Positions 1 to 9,771 of a DNA stretch of 64,000 nt are shown here, piece by piece. The notes under the pieces are model-generated. The model saw only the letters and a program-made list of their open reading frames with translations, had not been told where the DNA came from and made no database searches. The position numbers and the translations under genes are program-made. How positions within the stretch are numbered: position 1 is the first letter of the stretch; every line of letters begins with the position of its first letter. The DNA comes from Photobacterium frigidiphilum (GTDB lineage: Bacteria > Pseudomonadota > Gammaproteobacteria > Enterobacterales > Vibrionaceae), in the NCBI RefSeq assembly GCF_003025615.1, contig NZ_PYMJ01000014.1, forward strand, positions 60,642-124,641. The letters run 5' to 3'.

Positions 1-183
1 ATCAATACCGCCGGTATCAATAACAATAAATTCGTGCTCTTCTAGCTCTGCTCTGCCGTATTTACGATCCCTTGTTAGGCCAGGAAAATCAGCAACCAGC
101 GCATCCCTTGTGCGGGTAAGACGGTTGAATAACGTCGATTTACCTACGTTAGGGCGCCCAACTAGGGCAACAACAGGAATCAT
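1..183 (-). CDS. der: Ribosome-assembly GTPase Der (EngA), N-terminal fragment
   Basis: The first 61 codons of a minus-strand gene that runs off the left edge. The fragment starts with ATG at 183 and shows the G1/P-loop GRPNVGKST at residues 9-17, followed by FPGLTRD and the G3 region ending DTGG, the signature of the first G domain of Der. Der is a tandem-GTPase factor for 50S subunit maturation. It lies downstream of bamB, as in other gamma-proteobacteria, but here a hairpin (300-331) separates the two, so der may have its own promoter in 184-299. Only the N-terminus is visible, so integrity of the rest cannot be judged. Confidence 0.93.
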
Positions 184-297
184 AAGTACCTCTTACTTTT
201 TAGTGTCTTACAGACAATTGTCCCATTCATTCTTGCCTCCAGCTGACATTATAGCGCAGCCTTCATCCGACAATAATATGCGAATAGGTATAACAAC

Positions 298-331
298 AAC
301 GGCTCCTGACTGTTCGAAACAGCAGGAGCCG
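298..331 (-). terminator. Hairpin after bamB, probable intrinsic terminator
   Basis: A 9-bp perfect stem (300-308 with 323-331) is continued by a second 5-bp stem (310-314 with 318-322). On the minus strand it is followed by GTTGTTGTTAT, a T-rich but interrupted tract. It lies 30 bp past the bamB stop codon and before der. The poor U-tract makes partial read-through into der plausible. Confidence 0.55.
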
Positions 332-361
332 ACAAAATTTTCACTGCATTATACCGATTAA

Positions 362-1525
362 TTACGGCATTTGCATTTTGTTGATTTTACCATCACGAGT
401 CACAACTAGATAGCCATCATCTAAAGCAATTGGCGGTATAGCAAAACCACTACCATCTGTTGCTTGTTGAGCAACAAACTCACCAGTATATGGGTCTAAC
501 CAATGAAGATAACCTTCACTGTCACCTAATACTAAGTAACCAGAAATCAGAGCAGGTGCACTTAGTAAGCGATATTCCAGATCTTTATTTTGCCAAAGTT
601 CTGTGCCACTACGTGTATCTACTGCAACAATGTGATCTTTGTCTGTTACTAAGTATAACTGGCTACCATCAATAGCGAAATCTGTCGCTGATGAGTAAGC
701 TCGCTTCCAAGCAACTTGACCACTACGCAGTTCAATTGAAACTAACGCACCGTTGTAACCTAAAGCATATAAACGCTCACCGGCAATAACGGGGGTTGCA
801 TCAACATCAACTAAACGATCTATCTCTGTAGCACCTTTTGGTGAACCAATAGGTTGCTGCCATAGCATTTGACCAGTATTCATCAATGCACCAGCAAGAC
901 GACCATTGGCCTGTCCCCAGAAAATACCGCCTGAAATCGCTACTGGTGAACTATCACCACGCAATGTCAGTGTTGGTACTTCACTGCTTAGCTGCCATTT
1001 TGCTTCACCAGTTTCAGCATCAAGCGCTTGTAACACACCACGGCTGGTATTAACTACCACCATGCCATTATCAACAAGCGGTTTTGCTAGTACTTCGCCT
1101 TCAACTTTTGTGCGCCAAATTTCTTCACCAGTTTCTTCATCCAATGCAATGACATCCGCATTTTCTGTACCAATGAATAATTTACCGTAAGAAAGCGTAA
1201 TACCACCAGCAAGCTTAGCCGTTACGTCGCCTTGTAAGTCTTGTTGCCAAATCACTTTACCGTTTTCAGGATCAAGTGCTTTAACAAGACCATTTCGATC
1301 AGCCGCAAAGATTTTGCCATAACCGATAGCTGGAGATAATCGAGAGAAGTAACCTTCTACGCCATCACCAATAGTCTGACTCCAAACTTGTGTTGATGCG
1401 ATTGTATTCTCAACAACAGGCAATGGTGCCATCTGATTCGTATCTTCTTCACTAGCACAGCCAGCAAGAATACCAAGCGTTAGCGCAACAATTAAAGCTC
1501 GCTTAAACACTTTTTGCATAGTCAT
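362..1525 (-). CDS. bamB: Outer-membrane assembly lipoprotein BamB
   Basis: A 387-residue lipoprotein of the BAM complex, which inserts beta-barrel proteins into the outer membrane. BamB is an eight-bladed propeller that binds BamA. The N-terminus has a signal sequence with lipobox ILAGC (Cys at about residue 23). The body contains repeated PQQ-propeller blades with motifs such as ALDPENGKVIWQ, ALDEETGEEIW and WLDPYTGEF. The length matches the family. Two in-frame ATGs (1525 and 1519) are possible; the second is better spaced from AAGG. The gene begins 5 bp after yfgM, indicating co-transcription with hisS-yfgM. Confidence 0.95.
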   Translation of the reverse strand: MTMQKVFKRALIVALTLGILAGCASEEDTNQMAPLPVVENTIASTQVWSQTIGDGVEGYFSRLSPAIGYGKIFAADRNGLVKALDPENGKVIWQQDLQGDVTAKLAGGITLSYGKLFIGTENADVIALDEETGEEIWRTKVEGEVLAKPLVDNGMVVVNTSRGVLQALDAETGEAKWQLSSEVPTLTLRGDSSPVAISGGIFWGQANGRLAGALMNTGQMLWQQPIGSPKGATEIDRLVDVDATPVIAGERLYALGYNGALVSIELRSGQVAWKRAYSSATDFAIDGSQLYLVTDKDHIVAVDTRSGTELWQNKDLEYRLLSAPALISGYLVLGDSEGYLHWLDPYTGEFVAQQATDGSGFAIPPIALDDGYLVVTRDGKINKMQMP

Positions 1526-1530
1526 CCGCC

Positions 1531-2142
1531 TTACTGAGCTAGATCATCAAGCTTCATCTGCAATGCAGGCGAGGCACCAAGTTGCTGTGCACTTATGTAA
1601 GCTTTACGAGCAGCAATAACATCGCCTTTAAGCAATAAGATATCACCGCGTAGCTCAGCAATTTTTGATTGCCAGCTTGTCGCTGTTACTTTATCAAGCT
1701 CAGCAAGCGCTTCATCGAATTTCTGTTGCTCTGCATAAATACGTGCAAGACGCGTCTGTGCAAGAGGCAAGATTGCTTGATCTTTAGTTTGGCTAATAGC
1801 CCAAGTTAGCTGCTTAATAGCACCGTCTAAATCACTAAGCTCGACTTGTGTTTTCGCCAGTTGAAGCGCAGCAAGTACTGAGTACTGGCTGCTTTCATTT
1901 GCCGAAATAAACGCTTGTACATCAGCAACAGCATTTTCGCTGCCACTATCGAGAGTCGTCATTACCTGTGAATAAGCATCAGATGTAAGTTCTTTTGTTG
2001 TTTGAACTTCACCTTGGTAATAACGCCAGCCATAAAGACCACCCAAACCAATCACAGCACCAAGAACAACGGCTTTACCGTTCTCTTTCCACCATGATTT
2101 AAGTGCTTCAACCTGTTGTTCTTCGGTCTCGTAGACTTCCAC
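1531..2142 (-). CDS. yfgM: Inner-membrane TPR protein YfgM (UPF0070)
   Basis: A 203-residue ancillary SecYEG/PpiD-associated protein. A short cytoplasmic head (MEVYETEEQQVEALKSWW) is followed by one membrane segment at about residues 24-42, rich in Gly and Val, and a periplasmic part built of TPR-like helices to the C-terminus. The start codon is GTG at 2142, supported by GAGG seven bases upstream and by agreement with the family N-terminus. It sits between hisS and bamB with 13-bp and 5-bp gaps, the same order as in Escherichia coli, so it is almost certainly in that operon. Confidence 0.93.
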   Translation of the reverse strand: MEVYETEEQQVEALKSWWKENGKAVVLGAVIGLGGLYGWRYYQGEVQTTKELTSDAYSQVMTTLDSGSENAVADVQAFISANESSQYSVLAALQLAKTQVELSDLDGAIKQLTWAISQTKDQAILPLAQTRLARIYAEQQKFDEALAELDKVTATSWQSKIAELRGDILLLKGDVIAARKAYISAQQLGASPALQMKLDDLAQ

Positions 2143-2155
2143 TTCCTGTCCTCTC

Positions 2156-3424
2156 TTAAATCAATTCAGCCAACTTTGCAGCTACTTCATCCTGTGCCAT
2201 GGTTGTTTGCTCACCACCACGGAGATCTTTTACTACCACAGTATTATCAGCGATTTCATTCTCACCAAGAACCAGTGCAATAGCTGCGCCTACGTTATCA
2301 GCACGTTTAAATTGCTTTTTAAAATTACCACCACCGAAGTGGTTCATAACACGTAAGCCGGGAATATTTTCACGTAGCTTTTCAGCCAGTTTCATTCCAG
2401 CCATCATCGTGCCCTCACCAACAGTAACGACATAAGCATCAACTGAGCGACGAACGTCTGCCAGTTCAAGCGTTTCCATCAGTAAAACTAAACGCTCAAC
2501 ACCCATAGCAAAACCAACTGCAGGTGTTGCTTTGCCGCCAAGTTGTTCAACTAAGCCATCATAACGACCACCGCCACAAACAGTACCTTGGGCACCTAGG
2601 CTTTCAGTAATCCATTCGAATACGGTACGGTTATAGTAATCTAAACCACGTACAAGGCGTTCATTTACTTGATATTCGATACCAGCAGCGTCTAATAGTT
2701 CACATAAACCAGCAAAATGTGCTTTAGAATCGTCATCTAAGTACTCAGAAAGCTTCGGTGCATCAACCAAAATTTCTTGTACAGCTGGATTTTTAGTATC
2801 AAGCACGCGTAATGGATTCGTGTGCATACGACGCTTACAATCTTCGTCAAGCACATCTAAATGCTGTTCTAAGAATGCAATCAATGCTTCGCGGTATGTC
2901 GCACGAGCTTCTAAAGAACCAATTGAATTCAGCTCTAGGCGAACATGTTGATTGATGCCTAACTCACGCCATAGGCGAGCTGTCATCATGATCAATTCAG
3001 CATCAACATCTGGGCCATTCAGACCAAAGACTTCAACACCAACCTGATGAAATTGGCGGTAACGACCTTTCTGAGGACGTTCATAACGGAACATCGGACC
3101 GATGTACCATAAACGTTGCTCTTGGTTATACAGCAAACCGTTTTGAATACCCGCACGAACACAACCAGCAGTACCTTCAGGACGAAGGGTTAGGCTGTCA
3201 CCGTTACGGTCTTCAAAGGTGTACATTTCTTTTTCAACAACATCGGTGACTTCACCGATAGCACGCTTAAACAAATGCGTTGATTCAACGATAGGCATAC
3301 GAATTTCGTTATAACCATATGCGCTTACTACTTGCTTAATTGTACCTTCCACTTTTTGCCATAGGGCAGATTGTGTAGGTAGGCAGTCGTTCATGCCTCG
3401 AATTGCTTGAATTTGTTTCGCCAC
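2156..3424 (-). CDS. hisS: Histidyl-tRNA synthetase
   Basis: A 422-residue class II aminoacyl-tRNA synthetase that charges tRNA-His. It shows class II motif 2 ([16 protein letters not shown]), the histidine-specific loop [15 protein letters not shown] and motif 3 ([12 protein letters not shown]), then the C-terminal anticodon-binding domain from about residue 325. Full family length. The start is GTG at 3424 ([13 protein letters not shown]), fixed by the conserved N-terminus; a weak purine stretch lies upstream. The ispG-hisS gap of 95 bp contains a hairpin at 3486-3514 that could attenuate transcription entering hisS. Confidence 0.97.
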   Translation of the reverse strand: MAKQIQAIRGMNDCLPTQSALWQKVEGTIKQVVSAYGYNEIRMPIVESTHLFKRAIGEVTDVVEKEMYTFEDRNGDSLTLRPEGTAGCVRAGIQNGLLYNQEQRLWYIGPMFRYERPQKGRYRQFHQVGVEVFGLNGPDVDAELIMMTARLWRELGINQHVRLELNSIGSLEARATYREALIAFLEQHLDVLDEDCKRRMHTNPLRVLDTKNPAVQEILVDAPKLSEYLDDDSKAHFAGLCELLDAAGIEYQVNERLVRGLDYYNRTVFEWITESLGAQGTVCGGGRYDGLVEQLGGKATPAVGFAMGVERLVLLMETLELADVRRSVDAYVVTVGEGTMMAGMKLAEKLRENIPGLRVMNHFGGGNFKKQFKRADNVGAAIALVLGENEIADNTVVVKDLRGGEQTTMAQDEVAAKLAELI

Positions 3425-3485
3425 GTTTTTTCTCGTTTACCGACGGGGAATTGAGTCGAATATAAAGGTTATAAAGGAAATAGTG

Positions 3486-3514
3486 AACCGCTCCCTGACA
3501 ATCAGAGGGCGGTT
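3486..3514 (-). terminator. Hairpin between ispG and hisS, attenuator candidate
   Basis: Complementary arms 3486-3498 and 3502-3514 form about 13 bp with one mismatch and one G-U pair around a 3-nt loop. On the minus strand the sequence that follows (TTCACTATTTCC) is not a clean U-tract, so this is at most a weak terminator, or a processing or stability hairpin inside the ispG-hisS operon. Confidence 0.35.
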
Positions 3515-3519
3515 TCGGT

Positions 3520-4641
3520 TTATTTCTCTACTTCTTGTACGTTAATGCGGTTATTAACGTCCAACATCGCTGCTTTTGCGCGGATTTTTGTTTCTAGCTG
3601 ATCAATGACATTATCGTTATCAAATCGTTCTTTTTGACGAATGCCATCTTCATAAAATGCGCTTTTACGGCTACTGCCTGCAACACCCAAATGGGAAACT
3701 TCCGCTTCACCAGGGCCATTGACGACACAACCGATAATGGAGACATCCATTGGAGTCGTAATGTCTTCTAAGCGTTGTTCTAGCTCGTTAACTGTACCAA
3801 TAACATCAAACTCTTGACGAGAACATGTTGGGCAAGCAATAAAGTTAATACCACGAGAACGAATACGTAGTGATTTAAGAATATCAAAACCAACTTTGAT
3901 TTCTTCAACCGGATCGGCGGCTAGTGAAATACGTAACGTATCACCAATACCTTCAGCTAGAAGCATGCCTAAACCAACGGCTGATTTAACGGATCCTGCA
4001 CGCGCACCACCCGCTTCGGTAATTCCTAAGTGCAAGGGTTGTTTAATCTGCTTTGCTAATCGACGGTATGATTCAACGGCTAAGAAAACATCAGACGCTT
4101 TCACGCTCACTTTGAATTGGTCAAAGTTCAAGCGATCTAGAATGTCGACATGACGCATTGCTGATTCAACAAGTGCATCAGGCGTAGGTTCACCGTATTT
4201 CAGTTGGATTTCTTTTTCTAACGAACCACCATTAATGCCGATTCGGATAGGAATATCATAATCGCGGGCACATTCAACAACAGAACGTATACGCTCTTCG
4301 TTACCAATATTACCTGGGTTAATACGTAAACAATCAACACCGTATTCAGCCACTTTTAGTGCAATGCGGTAATCAAAATGAATATCAGCAACCAGCGGTA
4401 TATTGACCTGCTGCTTGATAAGCTTAAACGCTTCTGCTGCATCCATTGTGGGAACAGACACGCGCACAATATCTGCACCGACTTTTTCTAATGCTCTTAT
4501 CTGCGCAACTGTTGCTGCAACATCTGTGGTGAGCGTATTCGTCATCGATTGAACTGCAATCGGTGCACCATCACCAATCGGCACATCGCCGACATAAATG
4601 CGAGTGGATTGTCGACGTATAATTGGAGATTCACTATGCAT
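3520..4641 (-). CDS. ispG: 4-hydroxy-3-methylbut-2-enyl-diphosphate synthase IspG
   Basis: A 373-residue [4Fe-4S] enzyme of the MEP isoprenoid pathway that converts MEcPP to HMBPP. The N-terminal TIM-barrel part includes IAVQSMTNT and LRINPGNIG. The C-terminal cluster domain carries Cys270 and Cys273 (ACPTC) and Cys305 (GCVVNGPGE), the usual three cluster ligands. It starts 12 bp downstream of rodZ and precedes hisS, the standard gamma-proteobacterial order. Its cluster dependence links it functionally to the isc operon 7 kb away, but not transcriptionally. Confidence 0.97.
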   Translation of the reverse strand: MHSESPIIRRQSTRIYVGDVPIGDGAPIAVQSMTNTLTTDVAATVAQIRALEKVGADIVRVSVPTMDAAEAFKLIKQQVNIPLVADIHFDYRIALKVAEYGVDCLRINPGNIGNEERIRSVVECARDYDIPIRIGINGGSLEKEIQLKYGEPTPDALVESAMRHVDILDRLNFDQFKVSVKASDVFLAVESYRRLAKQIKQPLHLGITEAGGARAGSVKSAVGLGMLLAEGIGDTLRISLAADPVEEIKVGFDILKSLRIRSRGINFIACPTCSRQEFDVIGTVNELEQRLEDITTPMDVSIIGCVVNGPGEAEVSHLGVAGSSRKSAFYEDGIRQKERFDNDNVIDQLETKIRAKAAMLDVNNRINVQEVEK

Positions 4642-4653
4642 TACATATTCTCT

Positions 4654-5646
4654 TTACAGCGGAAGCTTAAATCTTGCGACTTTACCAGTAGGATACACGC
4701 TAAGATCAACAGGTTCGCCTTTGTAAGTCATTTCGACAACACCCGGCGCACCAAGTACAACTTTAAACGGTGCTGCGCCATTTAAATTCAGCACATCACC
4801 CGTTTTCTTAATACCGGTATCAAGACGCTTACCATTCGCGTCACGAACATCAATCCAGCAGTCTCCGGCAAAGCTCAACTTTAAATCCGAAACAATGGCA
4901 CCATCATCTGTGCTCTCTGCACTTTCTGATATGACATCTGATGCTTGCTCTGCCACAAAACTGTCGTTATCGCTACCCGCATTAATGACTGTTGATGGGT
5001 TTGAAATTGAAACTTCATCATCAACAGCAGAAATCAAATCACTATCATTGGTGGCTGATAACACAGTTTCAGGTTCGCTTGCGGTAACAACGGTACCTTC
5101 AGCTGCAGCATTAATGTCAGAAGCAGATATACCCGTTATCGTCGGATCAGATAAGTCAGAATTGGCTATAGATTCATCTAACGGTTGAGACAGCTCACTA
5201 GAAACCGTTGATAAGTCAGTACCCGACTCTAACTGCTCACTTTGCCACCACCATGCAGCGGTTAGACCGATGATAATCGCCGCAACACCCCAAGTAATAC
5301 CCATAATTCGACTATCATGTGCTTCACGCTTTGTTCGACGAGAAAAGCTTTGCATTTCTTGTTCTTTAGGCTGCGCATGGCCAAGCAGATCCAACTTAGC
5401 CAGTATTTCTTTTTCATTTAAGCCAACATATTTAGCATATGAACACACATAACCACGCGTAAACGTGGCTACTTGAGATTCTTCAAAAATGTTGTCTTCA
5501 ATATTATTAATAACAGAAAGTTTAAGGCGTAAACGGCTGGCAATATCTTTTTGAGAGTAGCCTAGCTTTTCACGCGCTTGTCGCAGCATATCCCCTGGAC
5601 GAATCATTTCTTCTGTTGAATTCTCTTCGTTCTCTTTAATATTCAT
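4654..5646 (-). CDS. rodZ: Cytoskeleton/cell-shape protein RodZ
   Basis: A 330-residue bitopic membrane protein that couples MreB to the elongation machinery. It has an N-terminal helix-turn-helix domain (about residues 15-85, LRQAREKLGYSQKDIASRLR), a basic juxtamembrane stretch (RRTKR), one membrane helix at about 115-134, a Ser/Asp/Thr-rich low-complexity periplasmic linker (about 140-245) and a C-terminal beta domain (CWIDVRDANGKRLDTG onward). The start codon lies inside the end of pilW (11-bp overlap), indicating translational coupling. Confidence 0.94.
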   Translation of the reverse strand: MNIKENEENSTEEMIRPGDMLRQAREKLGYSQKDIASRLRLKLSVINNIEDNIFEESQVATFTRGYVCSYAKYVGLNEKEILAKLDLLGHAQPKEQEMQSFSRRTKREAHDSRIMGITWGVAAIIIGLTAAWWWQSEQLESGTDLSTVSSELSQPLDESIANSDLSDPTITGISASDINAAAEGTVVTASEPETVLSATNDSDLISAVDDEVSISNPSTVINAGSDNDSFVAEQASDVISESAESTDDGAIVSDLKLSFAGDCWIDVRDANGKRLDTGIKKTGDVLNLNGAAPFKVVLGAPGVVEMTYKGEPVDLSVYPTGKVARFKLPL

Positions 5647-6391
5647 TGGCTAGATATTTCTGATATTGCTGAGAGTCTGGGAACTGCTCTTTAAGCAAAA
5701 CGGCATACTTATCCACTTCTGTTAATCGTCCAGCCTGATTTTCTAACTGAATGAGTAGCCACAAGCTATCCGCTTTATACCCATATCTCTTGTTAAATTT
5801 AAAAAGCATGACGCGTGCATCTTTAAAATTATCAGATTCAATTTCAAGTTGCGCCAGCTGCAAAATAGATTTTGGTCTGTACGGGTCATGAGAGAGCGAT
5901 TTTTTAAAATAAAATTGTGCTTGTGAACTATCACCTTTTTTAAGGCTACACAAACCTGCATTCTCATAACTGGCAGATATCAAATAATAATACGGTTGTT
6001 TAATTGCCTTTTCAAAGGCTTTGATGGCATCGTCGTAACGTTGCTCACTACACAAGAATACACCATAGTTATTTAAAACATCGCCATTTTTTGGTGAATC
6101 TCGTAATGCTTTTCTATACATACTTTCAGCAGCGTCATTCTCATCCACAGTCTGAAAGTAATATGCCATTGCATTTTGAGCACGATAATACCTAGGAGCA
6201 TACTTTAATGCTGTTTCAAGGTTTTCTCTTGCTCGTTGCCATTGACCATCATTTAAATAGCTAAGACCAAGAGCGATCCTGGCCTCAGATGCATCGATAC
6301 GATTAAATTCTTTCTTATTGCCCGTTTCTTGGACTGTTATACAGCCTACCAATAAACTACACAATAATGGGTACAACGTCCATTTAACCAT
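5636..6391 (-). CDS. pilW: Type IV pilus biogenesis/stability lipoprotein PilW (PilF)
   Basis: A 251-residue outer-membrane lipoprotein pilotin that helps assemble PilQ secretin rings. It has a signal sequence ending in lipobox LLVGC (Cys17), then several TPR units: ARIALGLSYLNDGQWQRA, YRAQNAMAYYFQTVDEND, GDVLNNYGVFLCSEQRYDDA and SASYENAGLCSLKKGDSSQA. Length and domain content match PilF/PilW. It lies directly upstream of rodZ and downstream of rlmN, a conserved Vibrionaceae and Pseudomonas order, and probably shares rlmN transcription (39-bp gap). Confidence 0.92.
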   Translation of the reverse strand: MVKWTLYPLLCSLLVGCITVQETGNKKEFNRIDASEARIALGLSYLNDGQWQRARENLETALKYAPRYYRAQNAMAYYFQTVDENDAAESMYRKALRDSPKNGDVLNNYGVFLCSEQRYDDAIKAFEKAIKQPYYYLISASYENAGLCSLKKGDSSQAQFYFKKSLSHDPYRPKSILQLAQLEIESDNFKDARVMLFKFNKRYGYKADSLWLLIQLENQAGRLTEVDKYAVLLKEQFPDSQQYQKYLANEY

Positions 6392-6430
6392 TTTTATCTC
6401 ACATCGACATCCTTGTCTATAGGTCTGTTT

Positions 6431-7552
6431 TTAGACCGTTTTAACCGGGATTTGTTCACCATCATGTTGCTTAACTTGTGTGCGTTTCGTGCGGTCAATC
6501 ACATCACCAACTAATTGCCCACAAGCTGCATCAATATCATCACCACGCGTTTTACGTACTGTAACTGTAAAGTCATATTCCATAAGCGTTTTCATGAAAC
6601 GGTCAATACGTGAATTACTCGGTTTACGGTATGGTGACCCAGGGTACGGGTTAAATGGAATAAGATTAATCTTTGCGGGCGTATCTTTTAGCAATACTGC
6701 TAACTGACGCGCATGTTCCATGTCATCATTAACATGATCTAACAAAATATATTCAACCGTTACACGACCGCGGTTCGCATTTGATTGCTCAATGTATCGG
6801 CCAACAGACTCTAGGAAGGTCGCGATATTGAATCGATCGTTAATTGGCATGATCTGAGAACGCAATTCATCGGTTGGGGCGTGCAAAGAAATAGCCAAAG
6901 CAACATCAATCTTACCCGTCATCTGATCAAGACCTGAAACAACACCTGATGTAGAAACAGTGACACGACGTTTAGACAAACCAAAGCCGATATCATCCAG
7001 CATAATTTCTAATGCTGGGATCAGGTTTTTCATATTAAGAAGTGGCTCACCCATTCCCATCATTACAACGTTGGTGATAGGACGACGACCCGTATCTTTT
7101 TCGATACCAATTTCTTTTGCTGCACGCCATACCTGACCAATAATTTCAGATACACGTAAATTACGGTTGAAGCCCTGTTGACCAGTTGAACAAAAAGTAC
7201 ATGCAAGCGCACAACCTACTTGCGAAGAAACACACAAGGTTGCACGATCACCATCAGGAATATAGACAGTTTCAACATCTTGATCGCCAACACGCATAGC
7301 CCATTTAATGGTGCCATCAACTGAGTGTTGTGCTTCCGAAACATGCGGTGCACGGATTTCAGCAACGCGCTTAAGTTTTTCACGAAGCTTCTTATTGATA
7401 TTCGTCATTTGATCGAAATCATCACAACCGAATTGGTAGATCCACTTCATGATTTGATCAGCACGGAAGGCTTTTTCATTCAGCTCTTCTGCAAAGTATG
7501 TACGCAACCCTTTGCGATCTAAATCCAGTAGATTAGTTTTGACTGTTGTCAT
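6431..7552 (-). CDS. rlmN: Dual-specificity 23S rRNA/tRNA m2A methyltransferase RlmN
   Basis: A radical-SAM enzyme making m2A2503 in 23S rRNA and m2A37 in some tRNAs. From ATG 7552 it has 373 residues. The CX3CX2C cluster motif CALACTFC lies at Cys114, Cys118 and Cys121, followed by GMGEPLLN and, near the C-terminus, AACGQL with the second catalytic cysteine. I chose 7552 over an upstream start at 7597 because GAGG sits nine bases before it and the family N-terminus ([12 protein letters not shown]) begins just after. It heads the probable rlmN-pilW-rodZ-ispG-hisS unit. Confidence 0.95.
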   Translation of the reverse strand: MTTVKTNLLDLDRKGLRTYFAEELNEKAFRADQIMKWIYQFGCDDFDQMTNINKKLREKLKRVAEIRAPHVSEAQHSVDGTIKWAMRVGDQDVETVYIPDGDRATLCVSSQVGCALACTFCSTGQQGFNRNLRVSEIIGQVWRAAKEIGIEKDTGRRPITNVVMMGMGEPLLNMKNLIPALEIMLDDIGFGLSKRRVTVSTSGVVSGLDQMTGKIDVALAISLHAPTDELRSQIMPINDRFNIATFLESVGRYIEQSNANRGRVTVEYILLDHVNDDMEHARQLAVLLKDTPAKINLIPFNPYPGSPYRKPSNSRIDRFMKTLMEYDFTVTVRKTRGDDIDAACGQLVGDVIDRTKRTQVKQHDGEQIPVKTV

Positions 7553-7737
7553 CGGTTGTTGCCTCATTAAAAAATGACGGATTCTATGCCTTGGCAATCT
7601 TAAAAGTATGATTGCGTGTAATAGGACAATTCAAGGCGCGAAATTGTACAGCCTTTGCCTGCCTGTTTCCACTTGTAAGCACTAAGGTTATTTTAGCAAT
7701 GGCACGTAACTTCAGCGAAAAAACACCTTATGCAAAG

Positions 7738-7771
7738 CAAAAATGACAACGGGAAGCCGAAGCTTCCCGTT
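7738..7771 (-). terminator. Intrinsic terminator of ndk
   Basis: A perfect 10-bp stem (7748-7757 with 7762-7771) closes a UUCG tetraloop on the minus strand and is followed by GTCATTTTTG. It lies 34 bp after the ndk stop codon. Confidence 0.85.
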
Positions 7772-7804
7772 AATAATCTGTTTTGTATGAAATTTAATCA
7801 ATTG

Positions 7805-8233
7805 TTAGTCACGAGGACAAATTTCATCTTCTGTAAAGAAATAGGCTATTTCACGTGCCGCTGATTCTGGGCTATCAGAACCATGTACTGAGTTATAACG
7901 CATACTTAATGCAAAATCTGAACGAATCGTGCCACACGCCGCATCTTCTGGGTTAGTTTTGCCCATTAATTCACGGTAACTATAAATCGCATTTTCACCT
8001 TCGAGTACCTGTACCATCACAGGGCCCGATGTCATGAATTCCACGAGCTCATTAAAAAATGGCTTCTCTTCATGCTCAGCATAAAATCCCTGTGCTTTTG
8101 TCGCATCGAGATGAACCATTTTTGATGCCACTATTTTTAAGCCTGCGTTTTCAAAACGCTGATAAATAGCGCCAATCAAATTACGCTTAACAGCATCGGG
8201 TTTTACAATTGAAAACGTTTTTTCAATAGTCAT
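7805..8233 (-). CDS. ndk: Nucleoside diphosphate kinase
   Basis: A 142-residue enzyme that exchanges the gamma phosphate between nucleoside di- and triphosphates through a phosphohistidine. The N-terminus [15 protein letters not shown] and the active-site segment YNSVHGSDS (His117) are intact, and the length is that of bacterial Ndk. I start it at ATG 8233, which has GGAAGGA five bases upstream; an upstream in-frame start at 8284 would add 17 residues unlike the family. It is probably monocistronic, with its own terminator downstream. The order rlmN-ndk-pepB-isc is shared with other enteric and vibrio genomes. Confidence 0.96.
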   Translation of the reverse strand: MTIEKTFSIVKPDAVKRNLIGAIYQRFENAGLKIVASKMVHLDATKAQGFYAEHEEKPFFNELVEFMTSGPVMVQVLEGENAIYSYRELMGKTNPEDAACGTIRSDFALSMRYNSVHGSDSPESAAREIAYFFTEDEICPRD

Positions 8234-8378
8234 TATAATCCTTCCTTTTGAGTCAATTCGTTCTTGGCTAAGCCTATATATCAAACAGTACGTAGTGTTA
8301 AATGATACAAAATTCTACAGTGCTGTTTTTTTGGGTTAGACAAGCTATAGCGTTAATAACTTGCCTTCTTTGTGATTA

Positions 8379-9656
8379 CTACAACAATAATGCTGCAATA
8401 TTAGCAACCCCTAATCCCGTTGCGCCAGCAGCCCAACGACCATCAGCATTGTCACGGAAGCAAGCCGCTAAATCAAAGTGAATCCAACTGCTTGTTTCGT
8501 TATCAACAAAACGTGATAAGAAAGCAGCTGCGTTAGATGCACCACCCATTCCACCACCTTTTTGCGTTCGGCTATTCGCTGTATCCGCATAATGAGAAGG
8601 GCAATTGCTTTGATGCCATTTTTCAAGCGGTAATGGCCATGCAGGCTCATTCACCAACTCTGACAACTCTTGTGCCTTCATTAGCAGCGGCTTATCTAAA
8701 CCAAATATGGCATTGTAATCGGTGCCTAACGCCATCAAAGCAGCACCAGTTAAGGTCGCAGCATCGATGATCAGCGGTGTTTTGGTTTCACTTGCAGCAA
8801 TTAAACCGTCAGCCAGCACCAAGCGCCCCTCAGCATCAGTATTAACAACTTCTACGGTTAACCCGTTTTTATACGTTAACACATCACCCAGTTTATAAGC
8901 ATTACCTGCAACCATGTTTTCAGCACAGCATAAGATCAGCTTCACACGTTGATTCAAACCTTGCTCAATGGCATAACCTAGTGCCGCTGTTACTGTTGCC
9001 GCACCGCCCATGTCACATTTCATTGTTACCATGCCAGCACTTGACTTCAAGCTGTAGCCACCGGAATCAAAGGTAATCCCTTTGCCGACTAAACATGCTG
9101 ACACAGGTGCATTGTCATCACCCGTAGGATTGTAATCGAGGGTTAGCATGACTGGTGGTCGACTACTTGCACGACCAACACTGTGCGTGCCTATCCAGCC
9201 GTTTTCCAATAGTTGATCACCCACTAGCATTTCATAGCGTATTTTATCGCCCGCAACAAATGATAAAAACTCTATCGCATCATTTGCTAGCTTTTCAGGG
9301 TACATATCTTCTGGTGTAGCATTGACTACTTGGCGTACCCAATCAGTACTGCGACGACGCGCATTAAGCAGTTCTAGTTCATCTTCATCAATAGATGCCC
9401 ACTTAATTGCAACAGGAGTCATGGTTGCAGCAAAACCACAATAGAATGCCCACTGACGCTCATAGTTCCAACCTTCGCCATCAAGGCTAACGCTTGTTGC
9501 ACCTTGCGATTGCAGTTGACGCGCAGCCTGCTGGATACGACGTAATGGGAAATCACCACTAAAGTGAATATCTGCGCCGTCTTCTTTATAACTGAGTAAT
9601 GCCTGTTCTCCCCAAGCCCCTGAACTGGCTTGCGCTGATAATGTAATCCTTAACAT
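8379..9656 (-). CDS. Peptidase B-like leucyl aminopeptidase (second copy)
   Basis: A 425-residue M17-family aminopeptidase, clearly homologous to its neighbour at 9772-11058. The metal and catalytic motifs are intact: [22 protein letters not shown] and [14 protein letters not shown]. It is more diverged from the textbook PepB than its neighbour; for example it has GGGMGGASNAAAFL where the neighbour has [13 protein letters not shown]. It should release N-terminal residues from peptides in the cytosol. It is separated from the neighbour by 115 bp, so it may be co-transcribed or have its own promoter. Tandem duplication or acquisition of a paralogue are both possible origins. Confidence 0.9.
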   Translation of the reverse strand: MLRITLSAQASSGAWGEQALLSYKEDGADIHFSGDFPLRRIQQAARQLQSQGATSVSLDGEGWNYERQWAFYCGFAATMTPVAIKWASIDEDELELLNARRRSTDWVRQVVNATPEDMYPEKLANDAIEFLSFVAGDKIRYEMLVGDQLLENGWIGTHSVGRASSRPPVMLTLDYNPTGDDNAPVSACLVGKGITFDSGGYSLKSSAGMVTMKCDMGGAATVTAALGYAIEQGLNQRVKLILCCAENMVAGNAYKLGDVLTYKNGLTVEVVNTDAEGRLVLADGLIAASETKTPLIIDAATLTGAALMALGTDYNAIFGLDKPLLMKAQELSELVNEPAWPLPLEKWHQSNCPSHYADTANSRTQKGGGMGGASNAAAFLSRFVDNETSSWIHFDLAACFRDNADGRWAAGATGLGVANIAALLL

Positions 9657-9721
9657 GAAAAGCCTTTAAATTTTAATTATACGTTTTTGGTAATATGAGA
9701 GTTTTAATACTCAGCATTGCT

Positions 9722-9747
9722 GACCACCATGGAGCATCATGATGGTC
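9722..9747 (-). terminator. Hairpin between the two pepB genes
   Basis: A 9-bp stem (9722-9730 with 9739-9747, one G-U pair) with an 8-nt loop, 24 bp after the stop of the upstream pepB. It has no U-tract, so it may stabilise the 3' end or be chance. Confidence 0.3.
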
Positions 9748-9771
9748 GATAGATTGCTACACTCGATGTAT

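Noticed and set aside
110..361. Plus-strand open frame opposite der and the bamB terminator
   Set aside because: It overlaps the conserved Der N-terminus on the other strand, and its composition looks like an antisense shadow.
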